DNA of 64,000 bases, from contig NZ_JAMTCK010000014.1 in NCBI RefSeq assembly GCF_024171785.1, positions 1 to 64,000 of the forward strand. The letters run 5' to 3'. This stretch comes from Goodfellowiella coeruleoviolacea (GTDB taxonomy: Bacteria > Actinomycetota > Actinomycetes > Mycobacteriales > Pseudonocardiaceae). Under the pieces are notes generated by a model, which did no database searches, was not told where the DNA came from, and was given only the letters and a program-made list of their open reading frames with translations. Positions 59,786 to 64,000 of the stretch are shown piece by piece (position 1 is the stretch's first letter; each line of letters starts with the position of its first letter). A program made the position numbers and the translations under genes.

Positions 59786-61042
59786 ATGCCACAGCACGTG
59801 TTGTTCGTCGCACTCACCGGACACGGCCACGTCACCCCGACCCTGCCGCTGGTCGGGGAACTCGTTCGCCGGGGCCACCGGGTGGACTACGCCACGGCCG
59901 CCGAACACTCCTCGGCCGTGGCGGCCGCCGGTGCCCGCTGGGTGGCGCTGCCGTCGATGGCGCCGTTCACCCCGCCAGCGCAGGTCGGCCCCGAGGTCAT
60001 GGCGGCCTGGTTCCGCCACTTCTTCGCGGCCATGCGCGCGGCCTACCCGGTGCTGCTCGACCACTGCGCCACCCAGCGGCCCGACGCGATCTGCTACGAC
60101 GCCACGAACTGGCCGGCCCGGCTGGTGGCCCACCGGCTCGGCATCCCGGCGGTGCGCTGCGTTCCCCACCTGGCGTCCAACGAGACGTTCTCCCTTGACG
60201 CGCGGCTGACCGCCGGACTCGACCCCGCGCACCCGGGCATGGCGGCGTTCGCCGCCGACTGCGCGCACTTCTCGGCCGAGCACGGCGTGCACCTCGACCC
60301 GGCCGGCACCGTGGATGTGCCAGCAGCGCTGAACCTGGTGTTCGTGCCCAGGGAGTTCCAGCCGGCCGCCGACAGCTTCGACGACCGCTTCCGGTTCATC
60401 GGACCGCTGCTGGACAGCCGGCGGCAGCGGGAGTCCTGGTCGCCGCGCGACCCGGACGCGCCCACCCTGTTCGTCTCGTTGGGCTCAGTCATGACCGACG
60501 CCGCGTTCTACCGGACCTGCCTGGCGGCCTTCGGGGACGGACCCTGGCAGGTGGCCATGACCGTGGCCGACCAGGACACCGCCGCACTGGGCACCGTTCC
60601 ATCCAATGTGGACATCCGGCCGCGCTTCCCGCAACTGGCGGTGCTCCGCCACGCGGCGGCGTTCATCTCACACGCCGGCATGAACTCCATTATGGAGGCG
60701 CTGTGCCACGGCGTCCCGCTCATCACGTTCCCCCAGACACCCGAGCAGGTCGCCAACGCCGACCGGGTGCGCGAACTCGGCCTTGGCGAGCGACTGGACG
60801 CCACCGCGCTCACCCCCGAGGCCGTGCGGGACGCGGTCACCCGGGTCAGCTCCAGCCCCGCGATCCGCACGAACCTCGACCGGATGCGCAGGTCCATTCA
60901 GGACAGTGGTGGCGTGGCCCGTGGCGCTGACGAGATCGAGCGCCACCTCGGCATCACACCGACTGCCGCTGGGGGTGGTGGATCGACCGGACCCGGACCA
61001 GCGTCGGGTCCCACTTCTCCGCGATGGCCGTCGCCTCGGTGA
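59786..61042 (+). CDS. Macrolide-type glycosyltransferase (GT1/MGT family)
   Basis: A 418-residue GT-B enzyme transferring sugar from a nucleotide sugar to a small-molecule acceptor. The N-terminal lobe has VLFVALTGHGHVTPTLPLV (about 5-23; catalytic His in GHGHV) and the C-terminal lobe carries the donor-site motif AAFISHAGMNSIMEALCHGVPLI (about 290-312; the family's HGG-like stretch is HAGMNS). The closest style is MGT/oleandomycin-inactivating enzymes. Family proteins end near IERHL (about 389), and here about 29 extra Gly/Pro/Ser-rich residues follow, overlapping the convergent ABM gene by 89 bases. The true stop is as given by the frame. It lies 43 bases after the TetR gene. Confidence 0.85.
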   Translation: MPQHVLFVALTGHGHVTPTLPLVGELVRRGHRVDYATAAEHSSAVAAAGARWVALPSMAPFTPPAQVGPEVMAAWFRHFFAAMRAAYPVLLDHCATQRPDAICYDATNWPARLVAHRLGIPAVRCVPHLASNETFSLDARLTAGLDPAHPGMAAFAADCAHFSAEHGVHLDPAGTVDVPAALNLVFVPREFQPAADSFDDRFRFIGPLLDSRRQRESWSPRDPDAPTLFVSLGSVMTDAAFYRTCLAAFGDGPWQVAMTVADQDTAALGTVPSNVDIRPRFPQLAVLRHAAAFISHAGMNSIMEALCHGVPLITFPQTPEQVANADRVRELGLGERLDATALTPEAVRDAVTRVSSSPAIRTNLDRMRRSIQDSGGVARGADEIERHLGITPTAAGGGGSTGPGPASGPTSPRWPSPR

Positions 61043-61304
61043 GGTGCTCGCGCACGTCGGCTCGCCGCAGCGCCTCCTGGTGGTGCCGTTCGCTCGCCCA
61101 CTGCGCGTAGTTGATCACGCGAGTCCCGTCCAGGCTGGCGTGCAGGTTCGCCGAGATGAAACCGGGCACAGCGACGAAGATCCTTCGAGTGGCCTCGTCC
61201 AGGGCGTTGACCAGTTCGGCCTGCCGCGCCGGGTCAACGGTGAACACGTTCACCAGCGTGACCAGGTCGGCGTCAACGGTGATGGTTGTGGTGGGACTGC
61301 TCAT
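60954..61304 (-). CDS. Antibiotic biosynthesis monooxygenase (ABM) domain protein
   Basis: A 116-residue dimeric alpha/beta-barrel protein of the ABM/YgiN fold, which oxidises quinones or polyphenols without cofactor, or degrades haem. The pattern is VNVFTVDPARQAELVNALDEATRR, then FISANLHASLDGTRVINYAQW (as two pieces: FISANLHASLDG, TRVINYAQW), matching the family. It has an ATG at 61304. Its 3' end overlaps the glycosyltransferase gene tail-to-tail. A tandem palindrome upstream suggests tight regulation, but its regulator is not adjacent. Confidence 0.8.
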   Translation of the reverse strand: MSSPTTTITVDADLVTLVNVFTVDPARQAELVNALDEATRRIFVAVPGFISANLHASLDGTRVINYAQWASERHHQEALRRADVREHLTEATAIAEKWDPTLVRVRSIHHPQRQSV

Positions 61305-61340
61305 GGCCCGCTTCCTCCAGCGAGTGGTACAAGATACGAG

Positions 61341-61370
61341 TTAGCTTGCTAATTCAGATTAGCAGGCTAA
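61341..61370. promoter_or_regulatory. Tandem operator TTAGC-NN-GCTAA upstream of the ABM gene
   Basis: TTAGCTTGCTAA (61341-61352) and TTAGCAGGCTAA (61359-61370) are two 12-base palindromes with centres 18 bases apart. Together they form a near-perfect 30-base inverted repeat. The A/T-rich composition stands out. The sites lie 37 bases upstream of the ABM start. No regulator gene is next to them, so a distant TetR or MarR-type protein is inferred. Confidence 0.8.
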
Positions 61371-61443
61371 TCGAATGGTTGGCCACCGGCACCGACCGAC
61401 CTGTTGACCAACCGCCTGGTTCCCGGAGAACTTCGGACACGAG

Positions 61444-61475
61444 AAAAAAAGGGGGTGGCCGGCCAGCCACCCCCT
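61444..61475 (-). terminator. Rho-independent terminator after the pirin gene
   Basis: AGGGGGTGGC (61450-61459) pairs with GCCACCCCCT (61466-61475) across six bases. On the minus strand the hairpin is followed by seven T (61450-61444), a classical intrinsic terminator, 26 bases after the pirin stop codon. Confidence 0.9.
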
Positions 61476-61500
61476 GCAGCGGGTCAGGTCTGCCCCGCCC

Positions 61501-62451
61501 CTACCCCCGCCGGCGTGGGGTGAGCCGGACGTTGGGCAGTTCGGGCGCGGGGATGCGCAGGCCGTCGTGCCCGGCCACGGCACCGAAGCGCGCGTCGCGG
61601 TTCTCCCAGTCGGCGCGCGCCCTGGCGATCTCGTCGTGGTCGCGCCCCACGAAGTTCCACCACATCACCAGGTCGTCCGGGAAGGGCTCACCGCCCAGCA
61701 GCACGGCCCTGGCGTCCTGGACCGCACCCACGGTCAACTCGTCCCGCCCGGTGCCCAGGTAGAGCAGCGGACCGGCGGCGGCCCGGACACCGGCGATCTC
61801 CAGTTCACCCTCGATGACCAACACCGCGTACTCGAAGTCCCGGCGCAGCGGCAGCGCGGTCACCGTGCCGGCCGGCACCTTCAGGTCGGCGCCCACCAGC
61901 GGGGTGTGCGCGGTGGCCGGTGAGACCGCGTCGCCGAGCGCACCCATCAGCACGGTCGCGCGCAGGTTGTCCACTGTGAACACGGGCAGGGTGAGGTGCT
62001 GCTCGAAGCTCGGCTCGATGTCGGCCCGCTCGGCCGGCAGCGCGACCCACAACTGAACGGCGTGCAACAGCGGCGTGTCCCCGAGGGAGAACTCGGAGTG
62101 GGCGATGCCCCGGCCGGCGGTCATCAGGTTGAGCTGACCGGGACGGACCACCACGTCACTGCCCACGCTGTCCCGGTGCCGGATCTCACCGCGCAGCGGC
62201 CAGGTCACCGTCTGCAAACCGACGTGCGGGTGCGGCAACACCCGCATGTCCGCGTGCTGCGGCCCGAACTGGTCGAGGAAGCACCACGCGCCAACGGTGG
62301 GCAGCCCGCGCTGGGGCAGCACCCGGTCAACCGTGACCGCCCTGATCCCACCGAGCGGCACCGCCCGCGACGGGAAGAACTCGGTGACCGGCCCCGGATT
62401 GGCCGCCGACCGGCACGGCGTCACGGTCGGCTTCGCCTCCAGGTTACTCAC
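61501..62451 (-). CDS. Pirin-family protein
   Basis: A 316-residue bicupin. The metal-binding region is LPHPHVGLQTVTW (about 72-84; two His) and GQLNLMTAGRGIAHSE (about 105-120; the His and Glu ligands). Bacterial pirins include quercetin 2,3-dioxygenase and redox-linked regulators; activity cannot be assigned from sequence. The GTG at 62451 overlaps the stop of the upstream GNAT gene by 8 bases. It is followed by a strong terminator. Confidence 0.9.
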   Translation of the reverse strand: MSNLEAKPTVTPCRSAANPGPVTEFFPSRAVPLGGIRAVTVDRVLPQRGLPTVGAWCFLDQFGPQHADMRVLPHPHVGLQTVTWPLRGEIRHRDSVGSDVVVRPGQLNLMTAGRGIAHSEFSLGDTPLLHAVQLWVALPAERADIEPSFEQHLTLPVFTVDNLRATVLMGALGDAVSPATAHTPLVGADLKVPAGTVTALPLRRDFEYAVLVIEGELEIAGVRAAAGPLLYLGTGRDELTVGAVQDARAVLLGGEPFPDDLVMWWNFVGRDHDEIARARADWENRDARFGAVAGHDGLRIPAPELPNVRLTPRRRG

Positions 62452-62761
62452 CGTGGTCGCTCCGCTGCGCCTCGACGTGCGCCGCGTACTCCGGCCGCTT
62501 GGCGACGAAGTCCGCGATGAACGAGCACAGCGGAACGATCACCCGTTGCCGGCGCACCGTGTCGTCGAGCGCTTCCCGCGCCAGCACCTTGCCGAGCCCC
62601 TGCCCGCCGAAGGCGTCGGCCACCTCGGTGTGGGTGAACAGCGTCCGCTCACCCCGCTCCAGGTACTCGGCGAACCCGGCGAGCTGGTCCCCCACCCACA
62701 GCTCGTACCGGTTCTCGTCGTCGTTGCGGACCACGCGCTGGGCCGCCGCCTGATCGCTCAT
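62444..62761 (-). CDS. Small GNAT-family acetyltransferase (COG2388 type)
   Basis: A 105-residue protein of the short Gcn5-related N-acetyltransferase group. It has NRYELWVGDQLAGFAEYL and the acetyl-CoA loop FGGQGLGKVLAREAL (about 56-70), followed by IVPLCSFIADFVAKRPEY, which is the family's C-terminal signature. ATG at 62761 follows AGGAGG. It is the first gene of a two-gene unit with pirin. The acceptor substrate is unknown. Confidence 0.85.
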   Translation of the reverse strand: MSDQAAAQRVVRNDDENRYELWVGDQLAGFAEYLERGERTLFTHTEVADAFGGQGLGKVLAREALDDTVRRQRVIVPLCSFIADFVAKRPEYAAHVEAQRSDHGE

Positions 62762-62848
62762 CTCGTCCTCCTGGAGAGCCACACCCTCACTCAACGCAAC
62801 CAGGCGGACGGCCCAGTGATTCCACCTGACCTCGACCTTGTCACCAGG

Positions 62849-63049
62849 TCATTGTGTCAGCCGCTCGGCCTTGGCCGAGGTCAGGAACGCCCGCCACCGG
62901 GCCGGCGTGAACCCGAGCACCGGCCCGTCCGCGTTCTTGGAGTCACGCACGGCTACCGCAGCAGACCCGAACGCCACTTCGACGCAGTTGACGAGTTCGT
63001 TTCCGTTGCTGTAGCTACTCGTCCGCCAAGAAGGAGCCTGGTAGGTCAT
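62849..63049 (-). CDS. DUF397 protein, distal copy
   Basis: A 66-residue protein with the DUF397 pattern WRTSSYSNGNELVNCVEVAF, then VAVRDSKNADGPVLGFTP and WRAFL. DUF397 proteins occur beside XRE-DUF5753 regulators in actinomycetes and may form antitoxin-like or WhiJ-type control pairs. This copy differs from the proximal one at only a handful of residues (for example SNGNE versus SKGSE). ATG at 63049. It is the downstream copy and no longer overlaps an intact XRE gene. Confidence 0.85.
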   Translation of the reverse strand: MTYQAPSWRTSSYSNGNELVNCVEVAFGSAAVAVRDSKNADGPVLGFTPARWRAFLTSAKAERLTQ

Positions 63050-63144
63050 CTTGCGTCCTCTCGGGTGAGCCTTGCTCGTTGGCCAATCCGGCCAGGAACA
63101 CCCAGGATGGCGACTCAGCGAGCTGGTCCCCAACCCACACCAGG

Positions 63145-63345
63145 TCATTGTGTCAACCGCTCGGCCTTGGCCGAGGTCAGGAACGCCCGCCACCGGGCCG
63201 GCGTGAACCCGAGCACCGACCCGTCCGCGTTCTTGGAGTCACGCACGGCCACCTCGGCTGTACCGAACGCCACCTCGACGCAGTTGACGAGTTCGCTTCC
63301 TTTGCTGTAGCTACTCGTCCGCCAGGAAGGAGCCTGGTAGGTCAT
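63145..63345 (-). CDS. DUF397 protein, proximal copy
   Basis: A 66-residue protein, reading WRTSSYSKGSELVNCVEVAF and VAVRDSKNADGSVLGFTP. It starts at ATG 63345, inside the 3' end of the XRE-DUF5753 gene (35 bases overlap), which is the normal arrangement for these pairs. Likely partner of that regulator. The role is inferred from context only. Confidence 0.9.
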   Translation of the reverse strand: MTYQAPSWRTSSYSKGSELVNCVEVAFGTAEVAVRDSKNADGSVLGFTPARWRAFLTSAKAERLTQ

Positions 63346-64000
63346 CTTGCGTCCTCTCGGGTGAGCCTTGCTCATTGGCCAATCCGGCCAGGAACACCCG
63401 CGATTCTGCCTCGTCCAGCGCGAGGTTATCGAGCCGTTTCCACTCCTTCCGGCACATCTCGATGTCCTTCTTCTGCTCCAGGAACACCCCGGCCACAGCG
63501 GCCTCCATGTACACCACCGCACGCCTCTCCGGCAGCTCCATCAGCACAAACGGGTTGGCCAGCGCCTTCAAGCCGAGGGACGCCGGCACCACCCGGATGG
63601 TCAGGTGCGGTCGGGATGCCTTGAAGATCAGGTGCACCAACTGCTCTCGCATGACCTCCGGGTCCTCGAAGCGACAGCGCAGCGCGTGCTCGTGGATGAA
63701 GAACCCAGCCGGGGTCGGAAACTCCCCACGCAACACGTGCTGTCGCTGCTGCTTCGCCGTCACCAACGGCTCGATCTTCTCCTCGGGCACATCCTCCGCA
63801 CGTGCGGCTTCCCTCATGTATCCGGGCGTCTGGAGCAAGCCTGGAATCAGCAAGGGCTCGTAGTTCACGATGTGGACCGCGTCCCACTCGTGTCGCAGAT
63901 AGATCTTGGTGCGCATGTCCAGCCCATCCGAGTCCCTGTCCAGCAGATCTGGCTCGTTGGCGTGGGCGGCCATGTAGAGCAGGCGGTCGCGATCGGCGCC
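63311..64000 (-). CDS. XRE-type regulator with DUF5753 domain, C-terminal part (runs off window end)
   Basis: About 229 codons are visible and the N-terminal helix-turn-helix lies beyond the window. The DUF5753 region has VHIVNYEPLLIPGLLQTPGYMREA, then RCRFEDPEVMREQLVHLI and HLTIRVVPASLGLKALANPFVLMEL (last in parts). Such proteins regulate development or antibiotic production in actinomycetes, together with a DUF397 partner. It reads in frame to position 64000. TAG stop at 63311, overlapping the DUF397 gene. Confidence 0.9.
   Translation of the reverse strand, partial: GADRDRLLYMAAHANEPDLLDRDSDGLDMRTKIYLRHEWDAVHIVNYEPLLIPGLLQTPGYMREAARAEDVPEEKIEPLVTAKQQRQHVLRGEFPTPAGFFIHEHALRCRFEDPEVMREQLVHLIFKASRPHLTIRVVPASLGLKALANPFVLMELPERRAVVYMEAAVAGVFLEQKKDIEMCRKEWKRLDNLALDEAESRVFLAGLANEQGSPERTQDDLPGSFLADE

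Larger units (their letters stand above)
62842..63399. repeat. 262-bp tandem duplication spanning the DUF397 genes
   Basis: The segment 62842-63103 matches 63138-63399 at a constant offset of 296 bases with few changes. Each copy contains a complete DUF397 gene and, upstream of it on the minus strand, a piece of the coding end of the XRE gene. Between copies 34 bases (63104-63137) are unique. The left copy therefore carries a non-functional XRE fragment, showing the direction of the duplication. Confidence 0.9.

Noticed and set aside
60384-61042. Frameshift in the glycosyltransferase as explanation for its long tail
   Set aside because: The reading frame and codon use are smooth through the catalytic motifs up to about 60950; only the last 29 codons look odd, which does not need a frameshift.

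Overview
The window is high-GC DNA with strongly GC-ending codons, frequent GTG starts, 4-bp ATGA/GTGA gene overlaps, an XRE-DUF5753/DUF397 regulator pair and a SARP-like regulator. These point to a filamentous actinomycete. I place it tentatively in the Pseudonocardiales; the species cannot be read from the sequence.

Layout. 1-6.7 kb: the 5' end of metK (minus strand), a Tat-exported PL10 pectate lyase, and an aldehyde dehydrogenase/DUF779 pair with its GAF-type regulator. 6.8-11.3 kb: two uncharacterised proteins, then a class A beta-lactamase divergent from a LysR regulator and a second beta-lactamase-like protein, an arrangement like Streptomyces cacaoi blaL-blaA-blaB. 11.4-20.4 kb: an MFS exporter divergent from an IclR regulator, a universal stress protein, a DeoR regulator divergent from an Nramp-fold transporter plus D-2-hydroxyacid dehydrogenase, and a self-regulated ArsR-SRPBCC fusion. 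20.4-26 kb: a membrane Ser/Thr kinase, an SDR, an ABC ATPase with an unrecognised membrane partner, and a 2H-phosphoesterase-like protein.

26-55 kb is the main attraction, a polyketide gene cluster. A ten-gene minus-strand operon, with most junctions overlapping, encodes a fatty acyl-AMP ligase (FAAL), three modular type I PKS proteins (ACP-KS-AT-KR-ACP; KS-AT-KR-ACP-KS-AT-KR-ACP; KS-AT(remnant)-KR-ACP), a four-gene FkbK/J/I/H set for an oxidised glycerate-derived extender unit, and a two-gene ABC exporter. A styrene-monooxygenase-like flavoprotein lies just upstream in the same direction. A CobW-type GTPase and an APH-like kinase lie at the two edges. The logic read from the sequence is: FAAL adenylates a fatty acid and loads the first ACP; four extensions follow, each with ketoreduction only; at least one extension may use hydroxymalonyl-ACP, because no O-methyltransferase (FkbG) is visible. 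The product would be a polyhydroxylated fatty-acyl chain. No thioesterase or other release domain is present, and the AT of the last module is degenerate.

55-64 kb: small regulator/enzyme pairs (tautomerase/HxlR, FAD monooxygenase/TetR with a perfect 30-bp palindrome, macrolide-type glycosyltransferase, ABM monooxygenase with a tandem operator, pirin/GNAT), a TetR gene remnant, and a 262-bp tandem duplication that has doubled a DUF397 gene next to its XRE partner, which runs off the window end.

Three copies of a roughly 60-bp intergenic element (about 570, 23,079 and 25,185) and a recurring 11-bp palindromic word (TCCACWGTGGA) are scattered through the window. No rRNA, tRNA, CRISPR array or intact insertion sequence was seen.
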